Below the pieces are notes generated by a model. It searched no databases. It saw nothing but the letters and a program-made list of their open reading frames with translations, and was not told the DNA's origin. Made by a program: the position numbers and the translations under genes. From the NCBI GenBank assembly GCA_039184335.1, contig JBCDBD010000004.1:62001-126000 (forward strand): a DNA stretch of 64,000 bases. Direction: 5' to 3'. The stretch's first letter is position 1, and every line of letters begins with the position of its first letter. This document shows, piece after piece, positions 1 through 9,986 of the stretch. Source of the DNA: JBCDBD01 sp039184335. GTDB lineage: Bacteria; Bacteroidota; Bacteroidia; Flavobacteriales; Flavobacteriaceae.

Positions 1-1175
1 GTCATGGATTCGATAAAGCCGTTTTTGATTTCATAGATGGCCACTTGATGGTTATTGCGCCCGTCAACAGTACCGATCTCCTCATCAATGACCTTGTTGC
101 CAACGACGATACGTTTGATGACCTCTACTTTTGCCTTTTTGGCATTGGCGTAAAAGCGTTCGTAATTTTCGCTCATTTTGGCTTTGCCCACATACATGGT
201 ATCGTTAGAAAAACGCTGTACCAAAACATTTTCACTATAGCAAGATAGAAACCCGTTCAGATCACGGTCGTTGAATGTTTCTACTTGTTTTTGTACAACA
301 GCAACAGGAGATTCTTCGGCAACAAAGGCCAAGCGGTCATTTTTTTGGTTGACCGCAATGCGGGTAATATTGGCAATCTCTTCTTTGTTAAAGCGCATAA
401 CGGTACTCCATAGCGTGTCTTTTTGAGGATGGTATTTTAAGACGTTACGCTGCGCTCCGGTCAAAATAGTACCATCATTCAGCCAACAGATGTCTTCATT
501 GTTTTTGTATGTGTTGGCAATTTTTTTTGTGGCCCCACTGACGGGATCAATTGACATTATCTCATAACGGTTCCCTTGCTTGCTGATATAGCTGATCAGG
601 TTTGAATTCGGTATTTTCAATAAACAACGCCCTACATTCTTTTGGACGATGTAATTAGAACCATCTTTCAGGTTACTGACCATCAGATCAAGTCGGTTTT
701 CAGCCAGCACCGATGAAACAAGAATATGATCGTTGTGCCATACATGGTAGCCCACCTTCAAATCCTTGATCAAGGTATTGGACTTTCCGGTCTCAATGTC
801 GTATTGGTACAAGCGCTGCAATCCGTCCAAATCTAAGCGAATTGCCGAAATGGCAGCTTTGCCTGGTATTTTCAATGGGGAATATTCACTGCCGGTAGGG
901 GTATCTGTGATCCATGAACTGGTACTGCCCTCTTCAATATCAAACCTGCGGATGTCGGTCTGGTCGGCCCGGGTCGATGAAAATAACACGGTATTATCAT
1001 TTAAAAATGAGGGTTGGTTGTCATATCCGTCGTTATTTGAGATATTCTTTGGATTGGATAGCACCGGGGTACCCTCTTCCAGTTTTAGGTCGAAGAGGTA
1101 AACTTCGGTGTTGGCTTGTGCGTTCAAGACTTGGGCAATGGTTAAAAAGCACAATACATGAAAAAGTTTTGCCAT
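1..1175 (-). CDS. secreted PD40/TolB-like beta-propeller protein with SnoaL-like C-terminal part (partial)
   Basis: Read from an ATG at 1175 to the window edge: 391 codons with no stop, so the C-terminus lies outside. The first 20 residues form a signal peptide (hydrophobic 'LFHVLCFLTIAQVL' then 'NAQ'), so the product is exported. Residues about 25-270 carry 'DNQPSFLNDNTVLFSSTR'-type blades of the PD40/TolB-like propeller family; from about residue 285 'VQKQVETFNDRDLNGFLSCY' and the following strands resemble the SnoaL/NTF2-like fold. Its start lies 8 bp after the TPS/TPP stop, so the two are probably cotranscribed. A substrate cannot be named; a role connected with sugar or stress physiology is only a guess from position. 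Confidence 0.8.
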   Translation of the reverse strand, partial: MAKLFHVLCFLTIAQVLNAQANTEVYLFDLKLEEGTPVLSNPKNISNNDGYDNQPSFLNDNTVLFSSTRADQTDIRRFDIEEGSTSSWITDTPTGSEYSPLKIPGKAAISAIRLDLDGLQRLYQYDIETGKSNTLIKDLKVGYHVWHNDHILVSSVLAENRLDLMVSNLKDGSNYIVQKNVGRCLLKIPNSNLISYISKQGNRYEIMSIDPVSGATKKIANTYKNNEDICWLNDGTILTGAQRNVLKYHPQKDTLWSTVMRFNKEEIANITRIAVNQKNDRLAFVAEESPVAVVQKQVETFNDRDLNGFLSCYSENVLVQRFSNDTMYVGKAKMSENYERFYANAKKAKVEVIKRIVVGNKVIDEEIGTVDGRNNHQVAIYEIKNGFIESM

Positions 1176-1182
1176 GGTACGA

Positions 1183-3387
1183 TCAATTAACAAAATGCTG
1201 TAACAGTTCCCTGACTTTTTTGGTGTTTTCGACATGGTATTTGGCATATGTTTTTTTGATGCCGACCTTAACGGTGACCGCTGTTTTTGGAAGTTCTTGG
1301 AACATAAATTCATCTGTCCAGTCATCGCCAATGGCGAAAGTGAAATCGTAATCCTCTTCTGCCAAGATCTTAGCGGCTGCCCTACCTTTGTTGACATTAC
1401 TGCTCTTGATTTCCATCACCTTATTGCCGGCCAAGACACTGATATCATCATTGCCGATCAAACTGGTCAGTACCGTATTCAGTTCCGTTGCCCTTTTTTC
1501 ACCAAAGTCAGGATCCGTATTGCGGTAATGCCATGCCAGGGAATAGTTTTTTTCTTCGATGAAAGATCCTGGGGTCCGGTCCACAAAAGATTCCAATACG
1601 GGTCGTATTTTTTCCATCCAATCATTTTTCACCTTCTCCAAAAGTTTGAAAGTCTCCCCATTTCGTGAGATCCAAACACCATGTTCAACGATCATATTAT
1701 ACTTTTTGGGCAAAAACCACTTGGTAAAGGTTTGTTTATCCCTTCCACTGATTAAAAATACCGTAGTGTTCCTTTGCAGGTTAAGGGCATCCAAAAGTTG
1801 GTAGAGTGCCTCATCTGGCGAGGCTTTCTGGGGATCTTTATGAAATCCGGCCAAGGTGCCATCGTAGTCCAAAAAAAGCAATTTCTTTTTCGCCTTCGAA
1901 TAGTCACCGATAATAGTTGCTAGAATGGTATTGTTCAGTTTTTTGGATACATAGGTGGGATTTCCGTTTTTTTGACCGTTTAGCGCATGCATGAATTCAT
2001 TGGCCCAAACCTCTACATTATAGCGTTTCAGTCGGTCTTGCAAAAACATGTTTCGAGCCATTTGCTCTTCTTTGGCCATGGTTATCGCTTGTTTTAAGGT
2101 ATCAGCCTGTTCTTCAAAGTTATTGGGGTTGATGAGCAATGCCTCGTTCATCTCATAGGCCGAGCCTGCCATTTCACTCAAGATCAAAACCCCGGTCCTG
2201 TCCGTTCGCGTAGCAATATATTCCTTAGCGACCAAATTCATGCCATCGCGCAATGGTGTGAGCCATGCAATATCGCTTGAGGTGTAGAGGTCTATCAGAT
2301 TTTCAAAGGGCATAGATCGGTAGAAATACCAAATGGGGGTCCAATTGACCGTAGAAAGTTCCCCATTGATGCGCCCCACCAATTCATCAATTTCTTTTTT
2401 GAGCAACTGGTACTGTGGTACATTGGATCGTGAGGGTACCGCTAAAATGATCAACCGTACTTTTTCTTTGTATTCGGGGTATTTATTCAAAAAGTATTCA
2501 AAGGCGTTGATACGTTTAGCGATGCCTTTGCTATAGTCCAGACGGTCGATGGACAAGATCAATTTGGTATCTGGGGCCGAAGCCTTATGGTCGTCCAATC
2601 TTTTTTGAAAGTCAGATCGTTGTCCTGCGCTTTCGTCGTGTTTTTTGGCTGCCTCACTGAACTTTTGATAGTCAATTCCCATCGGAAATGAATCTACCTT
2701 AATGATTCGGTCTTCGTGATAGATGTCATTGAAACTTACATCCAATCCCAACAATCTGCGAACCGAGCTCAGAAAATGCCGCTCGTAGTCATAAGTGTGA
2801 AAACCGATAAGGTCTGATCCCAATAGCCCGAGTAACACTTCTTCGCGCCAGGGGAGGGTTCTGAATATTTCGTACGAGGGAAAGGGAATGTGAAGAAAAT
2901 AGCCTATCGTGGCATTGGGGCGTTGTTCTTTCACCATTTGTGGAACCAACATCAACTGATAATCATGTATCCAAATAGTGTCATTTTCACCCGATTCCTT
3001 GATAATGGTGTCTGCGAACTTTTGATTGACCGACTTGTAGGTTTCCCAAAAATCGAGTTCAAATTCAGAATATTCCATGAAATAGTGGAACAGGGGCCAA
3101 ATGGTGCGATTGCTGAACCCAAAGTAGAACCCTTCAATGTCTTTTTCGGTCAATGCCACTTTTAAGCATCCATGTTTGGCAAGTGCATTGTCAATCTCAT
3201 CGACCAGATTTTCAGGGATGTCCTCATCGGTCAATCCAGACCAACCAATCCAAAGGCTGTCACCCCCATGGTGGACCGATTTCATGCCTGTTGCCAGACC
3301 ACCGACACTAGGCTTGGCAAAAAGCCCACCATCATTAATTTGCAATTGTACTGGCAACCTATTGGAAATAATTATAGTTTTACTCAT
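1183..3387 (-). CDS. bifunctional trehalose-6-phosphate synthase/phosphatase (OtsA-OtsB fusion)
   Basis: 734 residues in two enzymatic halves. Residues 1-475 are a GT20 trehalose-6-phosphate synthase, which joins UDP-glucose and glucose-6-phosphate: 'SNRLPV' at the N-terminus, 'HDYQLMLVPQ' (141-150), 'HIPFPS' (166-171), 'SIDRLDYSKGI' (279-289) and 'LRDGMNLVAKEY' (379-390). Residues about 500-734 are a HAD-type trehalose-6-phosphate phosphatase with 'LDYDGTLAG' (506-514), 'SGRDKQTF' and 'GDDWTDE' near residue 690. Both active sites look intact, so one cytoplasmic polypeptide could make free trehalose. The gene diverges from the GH15 gene across a 97-bp spacer, which suggests joint control of trehalose synthesis and hydrolysis. 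The start is an ATG directly before 'SKTIIISNRLPV', the usual family N-terminus. Confidence 0.95.
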   Translation of the reverse strand: MSKTIIISNRLPVQLQINDGGLFAKPSVGGLATGMKSVHHGGDSLWIGWSGLTDEDIPENLVDEIDNALAKHGCLKVALTEKDIEGFYFGFSNRTIWPLFHYFMEYSEFELDFWETYKSVNQKFADTIIKESGENDTIWIHDYQLMLVPQMVKEQRPNATIGYFLHIPFPSYEIFRTLPWREEVLLGLLGSDLIGFHTYDYERHFLSSVRRLLGLDVSFNDIYHEDRIIKVDSFPMGIDYQKFSEAAKKHDESAGQRSDFQKRLDDHKASAPDTKLILSIDRLDYSKGIAKRINAFEYFLNKYPEYKEKVRLIILAVPSRSNVPQYQLLKKEIDELVGRINGELSTVNWTPIWYFYRSMPFENLIDLYTSSDIAWLTPLRDGMNLVAKEYIATRTDRTGVLILSEMAGSAYEMNEALLINPNNFEEQADTLKQAITMAKEEQMARNMFLQDRLKRYNVEVWANEFMHALNGQKNGNPTYVSKKLNNTILATIIGDYSKAKKKLLFLDYDGTLAGFHKDPQKASPDEALYQLLDALNLQRNTTVFLISGRDKQTFTKWFLPKKYNMIVEHGVWISRNGETFKLLEKVKNDWMEKIRPVLESFVDRTPGSFIEEKNYSLAWHYRNTDPDFGEKRATELNTVLTSLIGNDDISVLAGNKVMEIKSSNVNKGRAAAKILAEEDYDFTFAIGDDWTDEFMFQELPKTAVTVKVGIKKTYAKYHVENTKKVRELLQHFVN

Positions 3388-3484
3388 CTAAGGTATTTTT
3401 TTTCAAAAATGTAATAAAAGTGGTGTTTTTTCGATTTAATAGAAAGAAAAAACTTACAAAATAATCTGGAAATCTTATCAAACC

Positions 3485-5284
3485 ATGGATAACCTAAATT
3501 ACGGAATAATTGGAAACTGTAGAAGTGCTGCATTGATTTCTAATACAGGATCATTGGATTGGTGTTGTTTGCCAGAATTTGATTCCACATCGGTTTTTGC
3601 AAAGTTATTGGATGAAAAAAACGGGGGAAGTTTTGAGGTCATCACCAAGTATAATTATGAGATTACCCAGCATTATCATCGAAACACCTCTATTTTGATA
3701 ACAAGGTATTCTGATGGTGAAAATACATTTGAGGTACATGATTTTATGCCAAGGTACCATAAGATGAACCGTAAGTACAATTCACCCCCAGAGATTGTAC
3801 GCTACATCAAACATGTTTCGGGCACACCAAAGTTCTCGGTGCGCTATGATCCCAAGCTCGAATATGCACAGGGGCAAACCACCAACCATGCCAAAACCAA
3901 TTTTATTGTAAGCCTGACCAGTAAGAAAAAGTTCGATACCTTATTCTTATATACGTCGTTCAATAAAAGTGCTGTCTTAAGCGGTGAGGAAATAACCCTT
4001 AAGGAGGATGGTTACTTTTTGATCTGTTACAATGAAAAAATTTTAAGGCCCACCACAGAAAAAATGGGTCTGGAGCTGGAGCGTACAAAAATCTATTGGT
4101 TGGATTGGGTAGACCGAACCCCTACCTATAAAAAGTTTAACGATCAGATCATCAGAAGTGCACTTACCCTGAAAATGCTTACCTATGATAAAACGGGTGC
4201 GGTATTGGCGGCAGCGACCACTTCATTGCCCGAGACCATTGGTGAAGTACGAAACTGGGACTATCGTTTTTGTTGGATTCGCGATGCTTCGATGGTCATC
4301 AAGGTAGTTTCGGAACTGGGACATAAGAATTCTGCGAAACGTTACTTGCAGTTTATCATTGATTTGATGCCAGACAAAGATGAGAAATTACAGATCATGT
4401 ATGGCATCAACAAAGAAAAGCGACTTACCGAGCAGACCTTGGATCATTTGGACGGATATCAGGGATCGAAACCGGTTCGTATCGGTAATGCTGCTTATAA
4501 ACAAAAGCAAAATGATATTTATGGGATACTTATGGATGTCATTTATGAGCAATTGGTCAAATTCAGCAACGATATCGAAAATGGTGAGGAATTGTGGAGT
4601 ATCACCAAAGGTATTGTATGGATCGTCAGTAAGCACTGGAAAGAACCGGATAAGGGCATTTGGGAGTTTCGTGGGGAAGACCGGCACTTTACTTTTTCAA
4701 AGGTGTTGTGCTGGGTGGCTTTGGACCGTGCTATTAAGGTGGCCAAAATTTTTGGAAAACACCGAAAGATTGAAAAATGGACCGCCTTGGAGCAGGAAAT
4801 CAAGAGCGATATCCATGACCATGCATGGAACAATGATATCAGTGCCTTTGTACAGTCATATGGATCATATGACTTGGACGCCTCAGTGCTTCTAATGGAA
4901 TCTTATGGGTTTATCCATGCGAAAGACCCAAAATTTGTAAGCACCGTGAAAGCGATTGAAAAAGATCTTAGTAATGATGGCCTCTTATACCGCTATAAGA
5001 ATGAGGATGATTTCGGGTTGCCATCTTCATCATTTACCATTTGCACGTTCTGGTTTATCAACAGCCTCTTTAAAATTGGGGAAGAAGAGAAGGCTTTGGC
5101 ACATTTTGAACGACTTTTGGGGTATAGCAATCATTTGGGGCTGTTTAGCGAGGACATTGACTTTAAAACCAAGCGGCTTTTAGGAAATTTTCCCCAGGCC
5201 TATTCGCACTTGGCATTAATTGAGTGTGCCATCAACTTCTCAAGAAAGAAGAGCGAGGAAAAGATTCTGGAGACCATTAACTAA
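3485..5284 (+). CDS. glycoside hydrolase family 15 protein (trehalase/glucoamylase-like)
   Basis: 599 residues, the usual length for bacterial GH15 proteins without a signal peptide, so cytoplasmic. The N-terminal beta domain (residues 1-220, 'YGIIGNCRSAALISNTGSLD') precedes an (alpha/alpha)6 barrel. Family motifs are present: 'RNWDYRFCWIRDASM' near residue 258, 'GIWEFRG' near 391 with the probable acid Glu, and 'FSEDID...GNFPQAYSHLAL' near 555-580 with the probable base Glu. GH15 members of this type hydrolyse alpha-glucosides including trehalose; placement opposite the TPS/TPP fusion makes trehalase the best guess, but glucoamylase activity is not excluded. The gene is convergent with the decarboxylase gene: the two stop codons share the four bases CTAA at 5281-5284. 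Confidence 0.9.
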   Translation: MDNLNYGIIGNCRSAALISNTGSLDWCCLPEFDSTSVFAKLLDEKNGGSFEVITKYNYEITQHYHRNTSILITRYSDGENTFEVHDFMPRYHKMNRKYNSPPEIVRYIKHVSGTPKFSVRYDPKLEYAQGQTTNHAKTNFIVSLTSKKKFDTLFLYTSFNKSAVLSGEEITLKEDGYFLICYNEKILRPTTEKMGLELERTKIYWLDWVDRTPTYKKFNDQIIRSALTLKMLTYDKTGAVLAAATTSLPETIGEVRNWDYRFCWIRDASMVIKVVSELGHKNSAKRYLQFIIDLMPDKDEKLQIMYGINKEKRLTEQTLDHLDGYQGSKPVRIGNAAYKQKQNDIYGILMDVIYEQLVKFSNDIENGEELWSITKGIVWIVSKHWKEPDKGIWEFRGEDRHFTFSKVLCWVALDRAIKVAKIFGKHRKIEKWTALEQEIKSDIHDHAWNNDISAFVQSYGSYDLDASVLLMESYGFIHAKDPKFVSTVKAIEKDLSNDGLLYRYKNEDDFGLPSSSFTICTFWFINSLFKIGEEEKALAHFERLLGYSNHLGLFSEDIDFKTKRLLGNFPQAYSHLALIECAINFSRKKSEEKILETIN

Positions 5285-6723
5285 GAGGGGATATCACTAT
5301 GGCCCTGTGCATGGAGCACAATGCGTTCCAGCAGTGTTTTTAAATGGTCAATAGTGGTAAACGGGTTCATCAGGGTGGTTCGTAAATAAAGGGTATCGTT
5401 CAATTTGGTTTGAACAAGATAAAATTCTCCTTCTTCCAACAGCTTTTGTCGAATGTCGTTGTTGCGTACATTCAATTGTGGTTCTGAAAGCTTGGGGTCG
5501 ATGAACCTGAAGCACAGGATGTTGGACATGGGCCGTAGCGCAAGTTCAAATTGTGCATGGTCGGTCAAGAATTGGGCAAATTCCAATGCCAAATCGTATT
5601 GTCGTGTCACGAAGGCGTCAAAGATCCCGTCACCATAAAATTTCAACAGAATATACCAGTGCAGGCTCATCATTGTCTTGGTACATTCAAAGGTTCGTTT
5701 GCCCCCATTGTACCAATCTTCATCTTCGGTATCGGTCAACAGATAATCGGCTTTTTGGCTAAAAGTGGTATGTGAATCCTTCCCGTTCTTAAAAAGTAGG
5801 GCAGTGGTGATGGTTGGCATAAGCATCATTTTATGGCCATCGATGACCACTGAATCTGCCCATTCGATACCTTTCAACAATTGCTTGTACTTTTCAGAGA
5901 AAATGGCGGCTCCCCCATGTGCCCCATCCACATGAAACCACAGTTTGTTTTTTTGGGCAAACTGTCCAATTTTATCCAAATCATCATAAGTACCCGTTGC
6001 TGTTGAAGGCGCACTTCCAATGATTGCAAAAACCTGGATTTCTTCAGCTTTGGCCTTGTCATAGGCCAGCTGCATTTTAGCGGTATCCATTCTGAATTCG
6101 TTGTCTACGGGAATCTTGATAATTCCTTTTTCGCCCAAGCCCATGATCTTTGCGGCCCGGTCGATACAGTAATGTGCCTCAGCACTGACCAAAATACCCA
6201 AGGGTTTGTGGTGTCCATCATTCCATACATCATGGGCTACTCCCGCTTTTCTTGCAGCCAATAACGCGGTCAGATTGGCCAAGGTGCCACCAGAGGTCAA
6301 TATCCCCTTGGCATCTTCTGTGTAGCCGAGTTTTGCACAAAGTCGATCGGTGACTATCCGTTCCATGGCCGTAGGGGACATTCCCATTTCATACACGGCC
6401 ATTCCATTGTTCAATAAAGAGTTGACCAAACCTGTCAATGCCGTGATGGGGGCTGGGGCCGCCACTTGGTGCCCCACGTATTTAGGGTGATGGGTATGGA
6501 TAGTCCGCTTCAGTATTTCATTAAAAAAATTTGCCTTGTTTCCCGTTTCCAAAAAATGTGTCCAGAAAGCTAGCTCGTTTTCGGGCGTATTCCAGGCAAT
6601 GGCCTTGGTATTTGTACCATGGGTTGTATCTTCAATATGCTTTGCCAGCAAGTGGATCAGCTGTACTCCTTTTTCTCTAAAGTCTTCGGAATCGTAAAGA
6701 TGGTGCAGCAATGTGTTCTCCAT
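5281..6723 (-). CDS. PLP-dependent group II amino-acid decarboxylase
   Basis: 480 residues of the fold type I, group II decarboxylase family (aromatic-L-amino-acid, glutamate and diaminobutyrate decarboxylases). Visible cofactor elements: 'TSGGTLANLTAL' (143-154), 'SAEAHYCIDRA' (180-190), the Asp of 'HVDGAHGG' (264-271) that contacts the PLP ring nitrogen, and Lys298 in 'VVIDGHKMM', the Schiff-base lysine. The substrate cannot be read from sequence. It appears monocistronic: downstream it runs into the GH15 gene, and 102 bp separate its start from the end of the acyl-CoA dehydrogenase gene behind it, with a terminator in between. The ATG start at 6723 gives the expected N-terminal helices. 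Confidence 0.9.
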   Translation of the reverse strand: MENTLLHHLYDSEDFREKGVQLIHLLAKHIEDTTHGTNTKAIAWNTPENELAFWTHFLETGNKANFFNEILKRTIHTHHPKYVGHQVAAPAPITALTGLVNSLLNNGMAVYEMGMSPTAMERIVTDRLCAKLGYTEDAKGILTSGGTLANLTALLAARKAGVAHDVWNDGHHKPLGILVSAEAHYCIDRAAKIMGLGEKGIIKIPVDNEFRMDTAKMQLAYDKAKAEEIQVFAIIGSAPSTATGTYDDLDKIGQFAQKNKLWFHVDGAHGGAAIFSEKYKQLLKGIEWADSVVIDGHKMMLMPTITTALLFKNGKDSHTTFSQKADYLLTDTEDEDWYNGGKRTFECTKTMMSLHWYILLKFYGDGIFDAFVTRQYDLALEFAQFLTDHAQFELALRPMSNILCFRFIDPKLSEPQLNVRNNDIRQKLLEEGEFYLVQTKLNDTLYLRTTLMNPFTTIDHLKTLLERIVLHAQGHSDIPS

Positions 6724-6768
6724 GGGCTAAAATTAGCCTTAGAAGTTTAAGGTGCAAAGCAAAAAACC

Positions 6769-6796
6769 AAAAACCGCCCCTATTGGAGCGGTTTTT
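6769..6796 (-). terminator. rho-independent terminator of the fatty-acid oxidation operon
   Basis: On the minus strand, 30 bp after the acyl-CoA dehydrogenase stop, the arms AAAAACCGC and GCGGTTTTT form a hairpin followed by another T-rich stretch. It closes the operon before the decarboxylase gene. Confidence 0.8.
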
Positions 6797-6825
6797 CAAA
6801 TTCCCTTAAGTAAAGGCTATTTGAA

Positions 6826-8637
6826 TTAGTCAAAGGTATACCCGTTGTCTGCGGCCACTTTATCTGCGATTTGGGTACGCAAGGCCACAACATTGGGTGG
6901 ATTTGTATATTTTGTAAAACGCTTTAATCCCATCAGCATCATGCGCTGTTCATCACCTTCGGCAAAAGATACTATGGCTTCTTTACCTTTTTGGATGACA
7001 ATGTCAGTTGCTCTATACAAATACAACTGTGACATGGCTATCTGTGCAGCTTGTGCCGCTTCACCAAAACGTTTGGCATTCTTTTCGGTTCGCAATATAG
7101 CGGATTCCGCCAAATAAACCTGAATTAAAATGTCAGAGGCTGCCATCAGTAATTGCTGGTGTTCTTCTAACTGCGGACCAAATTTTTGGACCGCACTGCC
7201 AGCAACCATCAAGAACACTTTTTTCAAGCGTGCCACCAAATTTTTCTCTTCGGCGAACAACTCAGAGAAATCGGGAGTCTCAAAAGAGGGTATCCCCATT
7301 AACTCTTCGCCCACTGCGGTTGCTGGCCCCAGAAGGTCGACATGTCCTTTCATGGCCTTTTTGACCAACATTCCAACGGCAAGCATCCTATTGATTTCAT
7401 TCGTTCCCTCATAGATCCTTGAAATTCGTGCATCTCTCCAAGCTGATTCCATTGGGGTATCTGCACTAAAGCCCATACCACCGAAAATCTGGATGCCCTC
7501 ATCTGTGGTGTGCTGTACATGCTCAGATACAGCCACTTTGAGTATCGAACATTCAATGGCATATTCTTCGACACCTTTCAATTCAGCTTCTTGGTGTGAA
7601 TTTCCTTCCAATTCGCGAATGGCGATACGGTCTTCAATATTCTTTGCTGCGCGATAACAAGCTGATTCATCGACATAGGCATTGGTCGCCATATCGGCAA
7701 TCTTGGCCTTGATGGCCCCAAAGTTGATGATGGGCGTTTTGAACTGCATACGCTCATTGGCATATTTGGTGGCCTCGGTGATGACCCGGCGTTGCGCCTC
7801 TAAACATGCTGCTGCCAATTTGATACGGCCTACGTTTAGGGCGTTCATGGCGATTTTAAATCCATTGCCCCGTTCTGATAGCATATTTTCGATAGGTACT
7901 TTGGTCTCATTGAAAAATACCTGACGGGTAGAAGAGGAGTGTATGCCCAATTTCTTTTCTTCATCACCAAGGGTAATACCATTACTAGGATTGTTTTCAA
8001 CAATAAATCCTGTAATGTTCTTATCATCTTCGATTCTGGCAAAGACAATGAACAAATTACAGAAACCTGCATTTGAAATCCACATTTTTTGTCCGGTAAT
8101 GTGGTAGAACTTACCGTCTTCTGAAAGTACGGCCTTGGTCTTTCCAGAGTTTGCATCTGATCCAGCCCCAGGCTCTGTCAAGCAGTACGCACCGAACCAT
8201 TCCCCTGAAGCCAACTTGGGCACATATTTTTGTTTTTGTTCTTCTGTGCCATATAGGGTGATAGGCATCGTTCCAATACCCGTATGTGCACCAAAAGCCG
8301 TACTGAAAGAGCCTGTAGCCCCTGAAATGTAGTCACAGACCAGCATCGTGGATACAAAACCCATTCCCATTCCACCATATGCTTCGGGTACAGCGATACT
8401 CAACAGCCCCAATTCACCTGCGTTTCGCATGGTTTCTTCTGTGTATGCGTAGTCTTTGCCTTCAAAACGTTCCCAATGGGCCCAAAGTTCACGGTCAACA
8501 AATTCCTTGGTGCTTTCACGCATCATTTTTTGTTCTTCATTGAGGTCTTCCAGTGTGAATACCTCTTCACAGTCGGTCTCCTTTACCAAGAACTGGCCTC
8601 CGCGGAGAATTTCTCTATTTAGGGTTTCTGTACTCAT
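6826..8637 (-). CDS. acyl-CoA dehydrogenase, long (VLCAD-like) form
   Basis: 603 residues: the ~400-residue acyl-CoA dehydrogenase core plus a C-terminal helical extension of about 170 residues, as in very-long-chain-type enzymes. FAD/substrate motifs are visible: 'CLTEPGAGSDANSG' near 155, 'GQKMWISNAGF' near 185, 'FGGMGFS' near 370 and 'RISRIYEGTNEINRML' near 390, which holds the catalytic-region Glu. It performs the first oxidation of beta-oxidation, acyl-CoA to trans-2-enoyl-CoA, passing electrons to an electron-transfer flavoprotein not encoded here. It is the last gene of the MarR-HCD/ECH-thiolase-dehydrogenase operon, 82 bp after the thiolase stop, and is followed by a terminator. Confidence 0.95.
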   Translation of the reverse strand: MSTETLNREILRGGQFLVKETDCEEVFTLEDLNEEQKMMRESTKEFVDRELWAHWERFEGKDYAYTEETMRNAGELGLLSIAVPEAYGGMGMGFVSTMLVCDYISGATGSFSTAFGAHTGIGTMPITLYGTEEQKQKYVPKLASGEWFGAYCLTEPGAGSDANSGKTKAVLSEDGKFYHITGQKMWISNAGFCNLFIVFARIEDDKNITGFIVENNPSNGITLGDEEKKLGIHSSSTRQVFFNETKVPIENMLSERGNGFKIAMNALNVGRIKLAAACLEAQRRVITEATKYANERMQFKTPIINFGAIKAKIADMATNAYVDESACYRAAKNIEDRIAIRELEGNSHQEAELKGVEEYAIECSILKVAVSEHVQHTTDEGIQIFGGMGFSADTPMESAWRDARISRIYEGTNEINRMLAVGMLVKKAMKGHVDLLGPATAVGEELMGIPSFETPDFSELFAEEKNLVARLKKVFLMVAGSAVQKFGPQLEEHQQLLMAASDILIQVYLAESAILRTEKNAKRFGEAAQAAQIAMSQLYLYRATDIVIQKGKEAIVSFAEGDEQRMMLMGLKRFTKYTNPPNVVALRTQIADKVAADNGYTFD

Positions 8638-8719
8638 GGTGAAATGTATTTAGTATTTAGTAATTTGTATCGGGTGTAATATCTTGGAGGAATCCCAATA
8701 CTGAAATCTCCATTCTTTT

Positions 8720-9910
8720 TTAATTTAAAAATTCATAAATGCCGGCAGCACCTTGGCCAGTGCCCACACACATGGTGACCATTCCATATTTTCCTTGCAT
8801 ATCACGTTTGCGCATTTCGTCAAACAGTTGCACTGAAAGTTTGGCACCAGTGCACCCAAGTGGATGCCCCAAAGCAATGGCGCCACCATTGACGTTGACA
8901 ATTTCTTGATTCAAATCCAATTCCCTGAGTACGGCCAATGATTGTGAAGCAAAGGCTTCGTTCAACTCGATCAATTCAACATCTTCTTGTTTCAGTCCGG
9001 CCTGTTTCAATGCCTTGGGTACCGCTTTTACCGGACCTATGCCCATGATTCTCGGTTCTACACCGGCAGCGGCATAGTTGACCAATCGTGCAATAGGCTC
9101 TAGGTGCAGTTCTTTGACCAGTGCCTCACTCATCACCATGACAAATGCAGCACCATCACTGGTCTGTGATGAATTACCTGCGGTCACACTGCCTCCTGCA
9201 GCAAATACGGGTCTTAATTTGGCCAATGCTTCCATCGAAGTGTCCTTTCGGGGTCCCTCATCTTTGGAGACCGTATAGCTTTTGACCGCTTTTTTTCCAT
9301 TGTGGTCCACATAGGTCTGTGCGACATCGATAGGAACGATTTGGTCTTGAAAACGATGTTCGCTCTGTGCCTTCAAAGCTTTCATGTGCGAATTGTAGGC
9401 AAACTCATCTTGGTCTTCACGCGAGACCTTAAACTGTTGGGCAACAGCTTCTGCGGTGTTGCCCATACCCCAGTAGTAATCTTCGTGCCCAGAATTCACC
9501 AAATCATAATTCAATTCGGTCTTAAAACCGGTCATCGGCACCGAACTCATACTTTCAACTCCGCCAGCAATAATACAATCGGCCATGCCTGCTTGAATTT
9601 TGGCAGTGGCTATGCCAATGGTCTCGATACCTGATGAACAGAATCGATTTACGGTCACTCCCGGTACATCAACAATGTCCAACCCCATCAGCGAGATCAA
9701 GCGTCCCATATTGAGCCCTTGTGATCCTTCGGGCATGGCATTGCCCACGATGACATCATCAATTCGTTTTTTGTCGAAACTTGGTAAGGTTTTAACCAGG
9801 TGTTCAATGGTCTCTGCGGCCAGTTCATCTGCACGTTTAAAACGAAAAGCACCTTTTGGCGCCTTGCCTACTGCTGTTCGATACCCTTTAACGATATATG
9901 CTGTTTTCAT
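8720..9910 (-). CDS. fadA: acetyl-CoA C-acyltransferase (thiolase)
   Basis: 396 residues, full thiolase length. The nucleophile Cys91 sits in 'VNRFCSSGIETIG', the His of 'GHPLGCTGA' is near residue 348 and the second Cys near 381 in 'TMCVGTGQG', so all three catalytic residues are present. It cleaves 3-ketoacyl-CoA with CoA to give acetyl-CoA and a shortened acyl-CoA. It lies 76 bp downstream of the HCD/ECH gene and upstream of the acyl-CoA dehydrogenase, the operon order expected for flavobacterial beta-oxidation. A biosynthetic acetoacetyl-CoA thiolase is less likely given this context. Confidence 0.93.
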   Translation of the reverse strand: MKTAYIVKGYRTAVGKAPKGAFRFKRADELAAETIEHLVKTLPSFDKKRIDDVIVGNAMPEGSQGLNMGRLISLMGLDIVDVPGVTVNRFCSSGIETIGIATAKIQAGMADCIIAGGVESMSSVPMTGFKTELNYDLVNSGHEDYYWGMGNTAEAVAQQFKVSREDQDEFAYNSHMKALKAQSEHRFQDQIVPIDVAQTYVDHNGKKAVKSYTVSKDEGPRKDTSMEALAKLRPVFAAGGSVTAGNSSQTSDGAAFVMVMSEALVKELHLEPIARLVNYAAAGVEPRIMGIGPVKAVPKALKQAGLKQEDVELIELNEAFASQSLAVLRELDLNQEIVNVNGGAIALGHPLGCTGAKLSVQLFDEMRKRDMQGKYGMVTMCVGTGQGAAGIYEFLN

Positions 9911-9986
9911 TTTGTTTGTTTGTTATATTCAAGGATTCTTGGAGTGTTTTGTGCTTGAAAACTTTTTGCACCAATACGTCCAACTT

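Noticed and set aside
6728..6735. TAATTTTA on the minus strand as promoter of the decarboxylase gene
   Set aside because: The implied transcription start would fall at or after the start codon, and the last base is off consensus.
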